This document shows, in pieces, positions 27,912 through 36,800 of a stretch of 64,000 nucleotides of DNA; within the stretch, counting starts at the first letter, position 1; each line of letters starts with the position of its first letter. Below the pieces are notes generated by a model. It saw only the letters and a program-made list of their open reading frames with translations. It made no database searches and was not told the DNA's origin. A program made the position numbers and the translations under genes. Location: contig NZ_FOFA01000010.1 of assembly GCF_900110855.1 (NCBI RefSeq), positions 139,652 to 203,651 of the forward strand, in the 5' to 3' direction. The DNA comes from Microlunatus flavus (GTDB lineage: Bacteria; Actinomycetota; Actinomycetes; Propionibacteriales; Propionibacteriaceae).

Positions 27912-28747
27912 GCACCGACGCCGCCGACCCCGGCCTCTTCGGCCCGGACTCGGTGACCTGGCGCATCCACGGCGACCAGTCGATGGCGCTGGCGGGCTTT
28001 CGCGCGCTGTCGCTCCAGGCCGTGCACCCGCTGGTGATGGCCGGCTTCGACGACAACACGGTCTGGTTCGAGGACATGTGGGGCCGGCTGCAGCGGACCG
28101 GCGACTGGGTCGGCACGGTGACCTTCGGGACCACCCGCGAGGCCGAGCGGGCGGGCAAGATCCTCCGTTCGGTGCACGCCGCCCTGCCGCCCGGCGTCGA
28201 GCCGGAGACCGGGCTGGCCTACAAGGTCGACGACCCCGCCCTGCTGACCTGGGTCCACGTGACCGAGGTCGAGTCCTTCCTGTCGACGTACCGCCGCTGC
28301 GGCGGCTTCCTGCGACCCGGTGACGGCGACCGCTACGTCGACGAGATGCGCGACAGCGCCCGCCTCGTCGGGATCGACCCGGCGACGGTGCCGCGCAGCG
28401 AGGCCGACGTCGAGGACTACTACGCCGACGTGCGCCCGCAGCTGCACGTGACCGAGGTGGCGCGCCGCAACACCCTGCGGTTCATGCGGCCGCAGATGCC
28501 GCGCTGGGTCCGGGTGGCCACGCCCGCGCGCCCGGCGTGGGCCGGCATGGTCACGCTCGGCGTCGCGATGCTCCCGCCGTGGGCCCGCCGCCTCTACGGC
28601 CTGCCCGGGCTCCCGGCGGGTGACGTCCTCGCCACGCTCAACGGCTTCGCCCTGCGCCGAGTCCTCGGAACCCTCCCGCTCGTCATCGCGGGCAACCCCG
28701 CGTACGGCAAGGCGCTCCGTCGCACCCGGGAGCCGCAGGCCGCGTAG
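27908..28747 (+). CDS. MpaB/DUF2236-type oxygenase-like protein, probable CTG start
   Basis: The 279-residue protein belongs to the oxygenase MpaB/rubber-oxygenase-like (DUF2236) family. Visible signs are LFGPDSVTWRIHGDQSMALAGFRALSLQAVHPLVMAGF, then HVTEVESFLSTYRRCGG and the helical core. The family uses a b-type haem; conserved His in QAVHPL is a candidate ligand. No ATG, GTG or TTG in frame precedes the conserved N-terminus. CTG 27908 overlaps the previous TGA (CTGA), has GGGG 7 nt upstream and copies the 4-nt overlap seen elsewhere here. GTG 27953 would cut into the conserved motif. Confidence 0.8.
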   Translation: MSTDAADPGLFGPDSVTWRIHGDQSMALAGFRALSLQAVHPLVMAGFDDNTVWFEDMWGRLQRTGDWVGTVTFGTTREAERAGKILRSVHAALPPGVEPETGLAYKVDDPALLTWVHVTEVESFLSTYRRCGGFLRPGDGDRYVDEMRDSARLVGIDPATVPRSEADVEDYYADVRPQLHVTEVARRNTLRFMRPQMPRWVRVATPARPAWAGMVTLGVAMLPPWARRLYGLPGLPAGDVLATLNGFALRRVLGTLPLVIAGNPAYGKALRRTREPQAA

Positions 28748-28759
28748 GCACGCACGCGG

Positions 28760-29878
28760 TCAGGCCAGCGTCGACACGAGGCTCGCCCACGCCTGATCGG
28801 CGGCTCCGACGACCGGACCGTCCTCCCCGAGGGCGGCCGGCACGAGGGGCGGCGGGCTCTGCCGCCGGTAGGCCATGAGCCCGGCCCGGTACGCGGCCCC
28901 GAGCTCGCGGGGCGCCGCGTCGAGCAGGTCCACGCCGAGCCCGGCGAGGGTGACGACGTCGGCGTCGATCCCGTTGACCAGCCCGGCGGTGCCCCGCCCG
29001 AGGGCGGCGGCCACAGCCTCGACGGCGTCGCGCTCCGGCGACCCGGGCACCGCTCCGCGGATCAACCGGCGCGCGTACGCGACGTGGTCGCGCGGCGCCG
29101 TACGCCCCAGGAGCCGGGCCAGCGCCGTCCCGTCGACGGCGGTCCCCCAGCAGCCTGCGGCCCCGCACGGGCAGGCGACGGCCGGGTCGCCGAACGGCAT
29201 GTGCCCGAACTCCCCCGCGGCCCCGGTCGCCCCGCTCAGCGGGACACCGTGGTCGACGACGGCTCCGCCGAGCCCGGCCTCGACGCGGAGGTGGAGCACG
29301 ACGGACGCGTCGGCCGCGGCCCCACGGCGCGACTCCGCCGCGGCGGCCAGCGTGGCGTCGTTGCCCGCGACGAGGACCGGCGCCTCGGGCCAGAGACGGC
29401 GCAGGTCCACGTCGCGCCAGCCGAGGGACACGGCGTCGGCCCGCAGAGCGGCCGACACCGGGCCGGGAACCGCCACGCCCAGCGCCCGTACGCGTCCGTC
29501 GTACGACCGGCGCAGCGCCTGGGCTGCGGCCGCCACCTCGGCGCGGACCGACTCCCACGTCGTGCTGCCGTGCTCACCCTGCTCGGCGGCCAGCACCCCG
29601 CCGCCGAGCTCGACCGCCCGGACCCGCCAGGCCGCGTGCGTGATCTCGGCGGCGAGCACGAGCGGTCCCTGGGGGTGCGCGGCGAGCAGGGTCGTCGGCC
29701 GGCCGCGCGAGCCGCTGGGCGGGGCGGGCGTCTCACCCAGCAGGCGGTCGTGCACGAGCCGCGCGACCACCTCCGCCGCGGCCCCGGTCCCCATCCCGAC
29801 GACCCGGGTCGCCTCGGCCCGGGTCACCCCGGGGCGTGCGTGCACCACGCCGAGGAGGTCGGCTGCGCGCGTCGCCAC
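28760..29878 (-). CDS. ROK-family transcriptional regulator
   Basis: A 372-residue protein with an N-terminal winged HTH (RPGVTRAEATRVVGMGTGAAAEVVARLVHDRLL) and a ROK domain. The zinc signature appears as EFGHMPFGDPAVACPCGAAGCWG (His plus CxCGxxGC). The kinase-type DxGxT loop is replaced by LAAEITHAAW, so it is a sugar-sensing regulator, not a kinase. The GTG start has AGGAG 6 nt upstream. It is divergent from a GRP-type sugar transporter, its probable target. Confidence 0.9.
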   Translation of the reverse strand: MATRAADLLGVVHARPGVTRAEATRVVGMGTGAAAEVVARLVHDRLLGETPAPPSGSRGRPTTLLAAHPQGPLVLAAEITHAAWRVRAVELGGGVLAAEQGEHGSTTWESVRAEVAAAAQALRRSYDGRVRALGVAVPGPVSAALRADAVSLGWRDVDLRRLWPEAPVLVAGNDATLAAAAESRRGAAADASVVLHLRVEAGLGGAVVDHGVPLSGATGAAGEFGHMPFGDPAVACPCGAAGCWGTAVDGTALARLLGRTAPRDHVAYARRLIRGAVPGSPERDAVEAVAAALGRGTAGLVNGIDADVVTLAGLGVDLLDAAPRELGAAYRAGLMAYRRQSPPPLVPAALGEDGPVVGAADQAWASLVSTLA

Positions 29879-29887
29879 GTCCCACTC

Positions 29888-29914
29888 CTTTTACTCGTCA
29901 AAAGAGTCTATTGT
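29888..29914. promoter_or_regulatory. Promoter/operator between ROK gene and sugar transporter
   Basis: CTTTT (29888-29892) and AAAAG (29900-29904) flank a 7-bp centre, overlapped by ACTC-N7-GAGT (29893-29907). Right beside it is TATTGT (29909-29914), a -10 box whose spacing to GTG 29921 is 6 nt. This AT-rich patch in GC-rich DNA is the likely ROK operator. Confidence 0.5.
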
Positions 29915-29920
29915 TCGAGG

Positions 29921-30010
29921 GTGCCTCGCCCCAGCCTCGCAGAGCGTCCGCCCGTCGACCGTCCACGCCCGTCGCTGGCGGCCTCGACCCACCGGCGGGG
30001 GCTGCCGTGA
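29921..30010 (+). CDS. Leaderless 29-codon upstream ORF coupled to the transporter
   Basis: GTG 29921 lies 6 nt after TATTGT. The frame runs 29 codons (VPRPSLAERPPVDRPRPSLA then ASTHRRGLP) and ends at TGA 30008-30010, whose first two bases are shared with the GTG of the transporter (GTGA). The peptide is Pro/Arg-rich with a PRPSLA repeat. It may exist to bring ribosomes to the transporter start or to sense translation. It is a prediction from spacing and overlap only. Confidence 0.5.
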   Translation: MPRPSLAERPPVDRPRPSLAASTHRRGLP

Positions 30011-30921
30011 GCGTGCTGCTCGCGGCCGTGATGGTCGTCGCCCTCGGCACCTGGATCCCGCTCGCGCAGCTGCTCCCCGGCACCCCGGACCGGACCCGGC
30101 TCGTCTACGTCGCCGTCGGCAACGTGGTCTTCGCGGGTGCCGCCCTGCTCGTCGCCGGCGGCTCCGGCCTGAGCCTCGGGTGGCGCGGGTTCTGGCTGCC
30201 GATGATCGGCGGCGTCGTCTGGACGGCCGGCAACTACTGCGTCTTCCGGGCCTCGGCCACCATCGGGCTGGCCCGAGCGGCCGGGACCTGGACGCCGATC
30301 AACATCGTCTGCGCCTTCGTCTGGGGCGCGCTGCTGTTCGGCGAGCTCGACGGCTTCTCCGTCCTGCGCTTCGTTCTCCTCGGGGTCGCCTTCGTCGCCG
30401 TGGTGCTGGGCGTGCTGCTGATCTCGGGCTCGCAGGCGACGGCGCCGGAGGGCCTGGCCACCCCGGGCGGGAGCACCGCGCGACGCACCCGGCTGCTCTC
30501 GTCGGGACTGCTCTGGGCGATGGGCGCCGGCGTCCTGTGGGGCAGCTACTTCATCCCGGCGCAGTGGGCGGCGACGTCGGCGCAGGCGAGCAACTTCCCG
30601 CTCGCGCTCGGCATCCTCGTGGGCGCGCTGGCCCTGGCCCTCCCGGCCCGCGAACCGGTGCGGCTCGCCCCGCGCGCCCTGGCCGCCCAGCTCGGCGCCG
30701 GCGTGATCTTCGGGGTGGGCAATCTCACGCTGCTCGCGCTGGTCAGCCGCGTCGGCACGGGGACGGGCTTCACCATCGCGCAGCTCAGCCTCGCCGTGAA
30801 CGCCGCCATCGGCATCTGGGTCTTCCACGTCCCGCGCCCGGGCACGAGCCAGGCCCGACGGGTGCTCGCCGGCATCGCCGTCGCCGGGATCGGCGGCGGG
30901 GTCATCGCCGCCATGCGGTGA
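30007..30921 (+). CDS. GRP-family (glucose/ribose porter type) sugar transporter
   Basis: The 304-residue protein has ten predicted helices in two similar halves, as in the GRP subfamily of the DMT superfamily (GlcU/RbsU-like). Segments include TWIPLAQLL, GGVVWTAGNYCVFRASATIGLARAAG with TWTPINIVCAFVWGALLFGE, and the repeat-half equivalent GVIFGVGNLTLLALVSRVGTGTGFTIAQLSLAVNAAIGIWVF. It likely imports a monosaccharide with protons. The start at GTG 30007 overlaps the stop of the upstream ORF. Control by the divergent ROK protein is likely. Confidence 0.85.
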   Translation: MSVLLAAVMVVALGTWIPLAQLLPGTPDRTRLVYVAVGNVVFAGAALLVAGGSGLSLGWRGFWLPMIGGVVWTAGNYCVFRASATIGLARAAGTWTPINIVCAFVWGALLFGELDGFSVLRFVLLGVAFVAVVLGVLLISGSQATAPEGLATPGGSTARRTRLLSSGLLWAMGAGVLWGSYFIPAQWAATSAQASNFPLALGILVGALALALPAREPVRLAPRALAAQLGAGVIFGVGNLTLLALVSRVGTGTGFTIAQLSLAVNAAIGIWVFHVPRPGTSQARRVLAGIAVAGIGGGVIAAMR

Positions 30922-30982
30922 GCACGCTCCCGCCGGCGACCGGCCGCACGCGCGCGGCGTACGGACCGGTCGTCGGGGTGGT

Positions 30983-31258
30983 CTAGCCGCCGGCGACCGC
31001 GGGGATGATCGAGACCTTGGCGCCGTCGGCGACCTCGGCCTCGAGGCCGCCGATGAAGCGCACGTCGTCGTCGCCGACGTAGACGTTCACGAAGCGGCGC
31101 AGCTTGCCCTCGTCGTCGAGGATCCGGCCCTTGATGCCCGGGTAGTCGGCGTCGAGCGACTCGAGGACGTGGCCGACGGTGTGGCCGCTGGCCTCGACCT
31201 CGTTCTGCCCGCCGGTGTAGGTGCGCAGGATGGTGGGGATGCGGACGTGGGCGCTCAT
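30983..31258 (-). CDS. cysO: CysO-type ubiquitin-fold sulfur carrier
   Basis: A 91-residue MoaD/ThiS-fold protein ending in VAGG, the C-terminal diglycine that is adenylated and converted to a thiocarboxylate. It closely follows mycobacterial CysO: IPTILRTYTGGQ near the start, then GKLRRFVNVYVGDDDVRF and IIPAVAGG at the end. In Mycobacterium tuberculosis CysO-COSH donates sulfur to O-phosphoserine via CysM. Here there is no cysM or mec+ alongside; its ATG instead overlaps the stop of a threonine-synthase-like gene. It would hand sulfur to a PLP enzyme. Confidence 0.93.
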   Translation of the reverse strand: MSAHVRIPTILRTYTGGQNEVEASGHTVGHVLESLDADYPGIKGRILDDEGKLRRFVNVYVGDDDVRFIGGLEAEVADGAKVSIIPAVAGG

Positions 31259-32541
31259 GCGGTGTAGCTCCTCCAGAAGTCGGTGAACGCCTCGTAGCGC
31301 GGCGGGATCGTCGTCTTGGGGCCGACGTGGGACGCGACGGCGTCGAGCGTCTTGAGCCCGTCGCCGGAGTTGATGAAGACGGTCTCCGCGTCCGGGTCGA
31401 GGTCGCCCTCGGCGAGCAGCCGGGCCGTGACGCCCAGGGTGACGCCGCCGGCGGTCTCGGCGAAGATGCCCTCGTTCCGGGCGAGCCGCACGATGTTGCG
31501 CACCACGGTCTCGTCGTCGACGTCGGCGATGCGCCCGCCGGTGCGGCGCACGACGTCGAGCACGTACGGGCCGTCCGCCGGGTTGCCGATGGCCAGCGAC
31601 TTCGCGATGGTGTTCGGCCGCACCGGGGCGACGACGTCGTGGCCGGCCTCGTACGCCTGCACGATCGGGGAGCAGCCGGTGGCCTGGGCGCCGAAGATCT
31701 TGACCGGCTTGTCCTCGACCAGCCCGAGCTTGATCAGCTCGGAGAAGCCCTTGTCGATCTTGGTCAGCTGCGAGCCGGACGCGACGGGCACGACGACCTG
31801 GTCGGGCAGGCGCCAGCCGAGCTGCTCGGCGATCTCGAAGGCCAGCGTCTTGGAGCCCTCGGCGTAGTAGGGGCGGACGTTGACGTTGACGAACGCCCAG
31901 CCCTCCTCCTCGCCGGCGATCTCGCTCGCGAGCTTGTTCACGTCGTCGTAGTTGCCGTCGATCGCGATCAAGGTCGTGTCGTAGACGGCCGAGGCGATGA
32001 TCTTCTGCTGCTCGAGGTTCGACGGGACCATCACCACCGAGCGGATGCCGGCCCGCGCGGCCGCGGCGGCGACGGCGTTGGCGAGGTTGCCCGTCGAGGG
32101 GCAGGCGAGGACGTTCAGGCCGAGCTCGCGGGCCGCGGACAGCGCGACGGCGACGACGCGGTCCTTGAAGGAGTGCGTCGGGTTGCCCGAGTCGTCCTTC
32201 ACCCACAGCTTGCGGACGCCGAGGTCGGCGGCGAGGTTGCCGGCGTCGACGAGCCGGGTGAAGCCCGGGTCGGTCGAGCGGAACGTGGCGATGTCGGCCG
32301 GCACCGGCAGCAGCGGCGCGTAGCGCCAGATGCTCTTGGGCCCGGACTCGATCTGCTCACGGGTGACCCGCGGGAAGTCGTAGCCGACCTCCAGCGGGCC
32401 GAAACACTCCATGCAGGCGTAGAACGGGCCGAGCGGGGACTTCTCCCCGCAGGCGCGGCACACGAGGTGGGTGGCGTTGCCGAAGGCTCCGTCGCGGACG
32501 CCGGCGGGCGGGGGAACCTGGGTGTCGAGCACCGCGGTCAT
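31255..32541 (-). CDS. thrC: Threonine-synthase-like PLP enzyme with zinc ribbon, under SAM riboswitch
   Basis: The 428-residue fold-type II PLP enzyme has an N-terminal zinc ribbon (Cys28-x2-Cys31 and Cys43-x2-Cys46, then FGPLEVGYD), the PLP lysine in THSFKDR, phosphate-binding PSTGNLANA and SGSQLTK segments. It would be annotated as threonine synthase (O-phosphohomoserine to threonine). However, a SAM-I riboswitch precedes it and a CysO-type sulfur carrier follows with ATGA overlap. Both point to sulfur amino-acid synthesis, so it might use the thiocarboxylate to make homocysteine from O-phosphohomoserine. Family certain, reaction uncertain. Confidence 0.9.
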   Translation of the reverse strand: MTAVLDTQVPPPAGVRDGAFGNATHLVCRACGEKSPLGPFYACMECFGPLEVGYDFPRVTREQIESGPKSIWRYAPLLPVPADIATFRSTDPGFTRLVDAGNLAADLGVRKLWVKDDSGNPTHSFKDRVVAVALSAARELGLNVLACPSTGNLANAVAAAAARAGIRSVVMVPSNLEQQKIIASAVYDTTLIAIDGNYDDVNKLASEIAGEEEGWAFVNVNVRPYYAEGSKTLAFEIAEQLGWRLPDQVVVPVASGSQLTKIDKGFSELIKLGLVEDKPVKIFGAQATGCSPIVQAYEAGHDVVAPVRPNTIAKSLAIGNPADGPYVLDVVRRTGGRIADVDDETVVRNIVRLARNEGIFAETAGGVTLGVTARLLAEGDLDPDAETVFINSGDGLKTLDAVASHVGPKTTIPPRYEAFTDFWRSYTA

Positions 32542-32560
32542 GACGATTCGTCCTCACGCA

Positions 32561-32667
32561 TCATCTGTCCCGGGCGACGGTCGCCCGAGCCGGAAGTGGC
32601 ACCGTGTCTGGCTGTCAGCCGGTTGCCGGGGAGTCGTCGGGCCGGTCCCTCGTCCCCTCTGGATGAA
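32561..32667 (-). ncRNA. SAM-I (S-box) riboswitch
   Basis: On the minus strand the leader contains the S-box landmarks in order: ATCCAGAG, GGACGAGGGACCGGCCC (P2), CCCCGGCAACC (P2/J3), GGTGCCACTTCCGGC (P3/P4 region), a GGGCGACCGTCGCCC P4 hairpin and GACAGATGA closing P1 with TCATC. The aptamer ends a few bases before the GAGGA ribosome-binding site of the threonine-synthase-like gene, and no T-tract follows, so control is probably translational. TAGAGT (minus strand, 32681-32676) is a good -10 box just upstream. Confidence 0.92.
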
Positions 32668-32782
32668 CGGGGACAACTCTAGGCAGGCTCGACGGAGATC
32701 CCTACCCGAGGTCCAGATGGTGTCCGGATGCTGAGCCCGCTGACCAGCAGGTGAGACAACGAGCCTGCTCTACGCTCGTCCC

Positions 32783-33301
32783 GTGCCCCAGGTCAGCCCG
32801 ACGGCGTGGACCCCGGTCCCGCCCACACCCGCGGAACGACGGCGGCGCCGGGCCAACCTGGCGAACCTCTCCACCCCGCTCGGGCTGCTCGTCGCCCGCG
32901 TCGGACGCGCCCGCCGGCGCCCGGGCCCGTACGGCCTGGTGCTCGCCGAGGGCTACCGCTTCGGCTTCCCGGTGGCCAGCGCCTTCACCGTGGGCGACGT
33001 GATCATCACCGCGCACCGGTTCGACGCGCTGCTGGTCCTCACGCCCGACCTGCTCGTCCACGAGGAGCGGCACGCCCGCCAGTACGCCCGCTGCCTCGGC
33101 CTGCCCTACCTGCCGTTGTACGCGCTGGCCATGGGCTGGTCGGTGCTGCGGACGGGCGACCGGGCCTCGGGCAACGTCTTCGAGCTCGGTGCCGGGCTCG
33201 AGGCCGGGGGCTACGAGGAACGACCGCGCCGACCGGTCGTCCCCGCCCTGCGCGCAGCGGCCGTGAAGCTGCTGAGAGGTCTCCAGGACCGGCTCGCCTG
33301 A
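32783..33301 (+). CDS. Small HExxH-containing protein of unknown function
   Basis: A 172-residue protein with an Arg-rich N-terminus and no clear signal peptide. The centre holds LVHEERHARQYARCLGLPYL, where HEERH matches the HExxH zinc-protease motif, followed by the hydrophobic YLPLYALAMGWSVL. Full-length family proteins of this kind are usually left as hypothetical. Whether it is a peptidase is inference. The GTG start is fixed by TACGCT (32771-32776) exactly 6 nt upstream, a leaderless arrangement. Confidence 0.75.
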   Translation: MPQVSPTAWTPVPPTPAERRRRRANLANLSTPLGLLVARVGRARRRPGPYGLVLAEGYRFGFPVASAFTVGDVIITAHRFDALLVLTPDLLVHEERHARQYARCLGLPYLPLYALAMGWSVLRTGDRASGNVFELGAGLEAGGYEERPRRPVVPALRAAAVKLLRGLQDRLA

Positions 33302-33328
33302 CCCATCGCGAGGCTACGGTTCTCGACC

Positions 33329-33751
33329 GTGATCATCTGGTCCCGCTGGGGAATCCTCGTCGTCCTGATGGCCGGTCTCGGTGCCGGCTCCGGCTTCCTG
33401 CTGGGCGCGATCGTCGGCGCGCTCGTGCCCGGGCTCGCCGGCAGCCCGGCCCAGGGGCTGTTCGCCGGCCTGGGCCTGATCATCGGCGCGGTCTACACCT
33501 ACCTGCTCGACCGCTTCGTGCTGACACCGCACCTGGACAAGCCGCGTCAGCAGTTCGTGATGCAGCAGCTGCCCCAGCCGGTGGGCGGGCAGACCTACCG
33601 GCAGGTCCCGCTGGTCCACCCCGAGACGGGCCAGCCGATCTGGGTGCAGCCGCGGTCGTCGCTGTTCTTCGTTCCGGTGCGCTACTGGCCCGCCATCCTG
33701 GCCTCGATCGGCGTGCTCGTGACCTTCCTCGGCTTCGTCAGCGTCGTCTGA
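33329..33751 (+). CDS. Integral membrane protein of unknown function
   Basis: The 140-residue protein has two closely spaced N-terminal helices (ILVVLMAGLGAGSGFLLGAIVGALV and GLFAGLGLIIGAVYTYLLDRFVL), a soluble Pro/Gln-rich loop of about 50 residues with HPETGQPIWVQPRSSLFFVP, and a C-terminal helix (ILASIGVLVTFLGFVSVV). The middle segment looks like a small beta-rich domain. TACGGT (33315-33320) precedes the GTG by 8 nt. I recognise no family. Confidence 0.75.
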   Translation: MIIWSRWGILVVLMAGLGAGSGFLLGAIVGALVPGLAGSPAQGLFAGLGLIIGAVYTYLLDRFVLTPHLDKPRQQFVMQQLPQPVGGQTYRQVPLVHPETGQPIWVQPRSSLFFVPVRYWPAILASIGVLVTFLGFVSVV

Positions 33752-33819
33752 CCGCTCCCTCTCACCCCGCCGCCCACCAGGCGCCACCCGCAAGGCGCAC
33801 CTCCCCCGACGCGGAACGA

Positions 33820-33844
33820 CCCGGCCTGCACGAGGCAGGCCGGG
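33820..33844. terminator. Bidirectional terminator hairpin
   Basis: CCCGGCCTGC (33820-33829) pairs with GCAGGCCGGG (33835-33844) around a 5-nt loop, between the ends of the membrane-protein gene and the convergent nuclease gene. Confidence 0.75.
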
Positions 33845-33868
33845 CCGTCCGGGGTCAGCTGGAGGGCG

Positions 33869-36800
33869 TCAGCCCACGGTCACCGGGATGGTGACCTTCG
33901 TGCCGGTGTCCGTGGTCAGGACCAGCGTCCCCGCTCCCGGCGTCGCGTCGCGCGGCACCACGAGCGTGATGGTCGAGGACCCGTCCTCGACCGGGCTCGA
34001 CCCGATCTCGGCGCCGTTCAGCGAAGCCGTGATCGACGTCGGGTTCTCGTCCGCGCCGGCGAAGTCGCCGCCCTCGGTCGGGCGGCTGCGGAAGTCCAGC
34101 GACGACACGTCGACGCTGGCGTCCGTCCCGGTCCCCAGCACGGTGGGCAGGCCCTTGACCTGCACGGCCTGCTTGGCGAAGGAGGGGCTGACCGGCGTCT
34201 CGGCCTTGATGTAGTCGGTCCACGAGTCGAGGTCCGACAGGCCGGTGTCCTTGCTGTTCGCCCCCTCGGAGAAGACGCGGAAGTTGTCCCCGCCCGCCGC
34301 CAGGAAGCTGTTCGTCGCCACGCGGTACGTCACCGTGGGGTCGATCGGCTTGCCGTCGACCGTGATCGACGTGATCCGTGAGCCCTGCGCGAGCGAGGCG
34401 TCGTAGGTGTAGGTCACATTCTTCGACAGGCCCAGCTGCAGGTAGTCCCGGCTCGGCGCGCTGCCGTCCGTCGTGGTCTGCCACTGCTGCTCGAGCAGCG
34501 TCTTGAACTGCGCCCCCGTCAGGTCGACGGTGAACAGCGAGTTCGCGAAGGGCAGGACCGACGCCGCCTCGCCGAAGGTGATGGCGCCCTCGTCGAGATC
34601 CGTTCGGATCCCGCCCGGGTTCTGCACGCCGATCTGCGCGCTGCCCCGCTCCGGCGACGACGTCGACGAGCGGTACATCTCCGCGACGAGGTCGCCGAGC
34701 GTCGACTCCTGGCCGCGGTCCTCCCCGCCGCCGCTGAACGCCCGCGTCAGCTCGTGCGTCGTCTCGCCGATCTTGACCGAGCCGAGCTCGTCGGCCCGGT
34801 CCAGCGCGGCGTCGACGATGCCGGCGATCCGACGCACCCGGGGATAGGCCGCGACGAGGTCGTCGTCGGAGACCTTGGTCGGTGCGAGGTTCTGCTCCGT
34901 GTGGGCGAGCACCTTCTTCGTCTTGGTGTCGACCGTCAGCGTCACCCGGGTGAGGAACGCCGCGTACGAGCCGCTCTGGGTGACCGGCCGCGTCGCACCC
35001 GCGACACCGGGGACCGGTGCGGAGTAGGCGTACGCCTGGTGGGTGTGCGCGGTGAAGATCGCCGCGACCTTCGACGAGGTGTCGTTGACGAGGTGGGCGA
35101 AGACCGGGCTCGCCTTGAGCTGGTCGTCCAGGCTCACGACCTGGGCGCCCGTGGTGGGGTCGAGCTGGGTCTTGGGCGCACCCTCGTGGTACTCCGCGAC
35201 GACCACGTCGGCCTCGCCGTTGGACTTCTTGCCGTCCGTCAGCTGCTTGGCCACGCGGTTGACCGCGGTGACCGGGTCGCCGAACTCGACGTCCTTGATC
35301 CCCGCCGGCGAGACCAGCGTGGAGGTCTCCTGGGTGACGGCGCCGACGACGCCGACCTTGAGCCCGCCGCGGTCGACGATCGCGTACGTCGGCAGGGCGG
35401 GCGTGGTCGTGCCCTTCTTGTAGACGTTCGCGCCGAGGTAGGTCCAGTCGGCGGCGTCCCGCACGCGGCCGTCCAGGTCGGCGAAGCCGCGGTCGAACTC
35501 GTGGTTGCCCACGGCCGAGGCGTCGACGTCGGCGGCGTTCAGCACGTCGATCGTCGGCTGGTCCTGCTGCACCGACGAGGCGAAGAGCGAGGCCCCGATG
35601 CTGTCGCCCGCCGACAGCAGGACGGTGTTGCCCTCGCCCCCGACGGCCCGTTGCTGCTCGACGGTGCCGAAGAACTGCGTGGTGCCCGTGTCCCGCGAGC
35701 CGCGCGGCTGGATGCGCCCGTGGAAGTCGTTGAAGTTGAGCATCGTCAGCGTGGTCTCGCCGGCCTTGCCCTTCTTCAGCCCGACCTTCACCGGGTCGTG
35801 GTCGCTGGCGCGGTACGGGTTGCCGTCGGTGAAGTAGTCGACCGCGGTCGACTTGTAGCGGCTGTACTCCCGCAGCACCGGCTCGATGCTGTTGATGTTC
35901 CACACGCCGCTGCCCGTCATCCGCTCGTCGGCGGCCGGGTTGAGCAGCACGTGGTCGAGCGAGCCCGAGAGGCCGTCGAAGTTGTAGGAGTAGTCCTTCT
36001 GCTTGGCGGCGTTCGTCCAGCCGGCCGCGTAGAGCGTCTCGAGCGGGTCCTCGTGCGTGTAGGAGTTGAAGTCGCCGAGCATCGCGACGGCGTCGGTGCG
36101 CGCGTCGGTCTGCACGCCCGGCAGCCACGCCAGCAGCGCCTTCGCCTGCGCGACGCGGGCAGCGTTCCAGGCGCCCTGGCCCAGGTCCGCGTTCGGGTCG
36201 GCGGGGTCGTCGGGCGCGGAGCCCTTCGACTTGAAGTGGTTGACGACGACGAGCATCGGCGCCCCGCCGCCCATCGGCGTGAACTTCGCCGCGATCGGCG
36301 TCCGGGCGTTGCCGAACGGACCGGCTTCGGTCGCGTCCTTGCCGTCGGCGTACGCCTTGCCACCCCAGGTCACCTTCGCGGGCTGGAAGATCAGCGCGTT
36401 GGTGATCACGTCCTGGTCGGCGACCGGCTGCAGCTGGTCGGAGGAGGGGACGTAGGCCCACTTGGCCCGCCCGGCCGCCTTGTTGAGCGCGGCGACGAGC
36501 GTCTTGGTCGCCTCGTCGGCGGGCTCGCCGAGCTTGGCCGAGTTCTCGATCTCCATCAGGCCGGTGACGGAGGCGTCGAGGCTGTTGATCGCGTCGACGA
36601 TCTTGTCCTGCTGCCGGCCGAGGTCGGCGGCGTCCCAGGCGCCGCGCTGGTCGCAGCCGCTGGCGACCGTGTTCGGCGTGCCGTCGCTGCTGACCGGGTT
36701 GGACTTGCAGGTCTTGCTCGCCGTGCCCAGCGTCGTGAAGTAGTTCAGGACGTTGAACGAGGCGACCGAGACGTCGCCCTTGACCGACGGAACCTTCTCG

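Noticed and set aside
32561..32667. SAM-IV or another riboswitch class for the threonine-synthase-like leader
   Set aside because: The order of conserved blocks (AGAG, GAGGGAC-GGCCC, CCGGCAACC, GGTGC-A-TTCC, GACAGATGA) fits SAM-I; the SAM-IV-specific layout is not seen.
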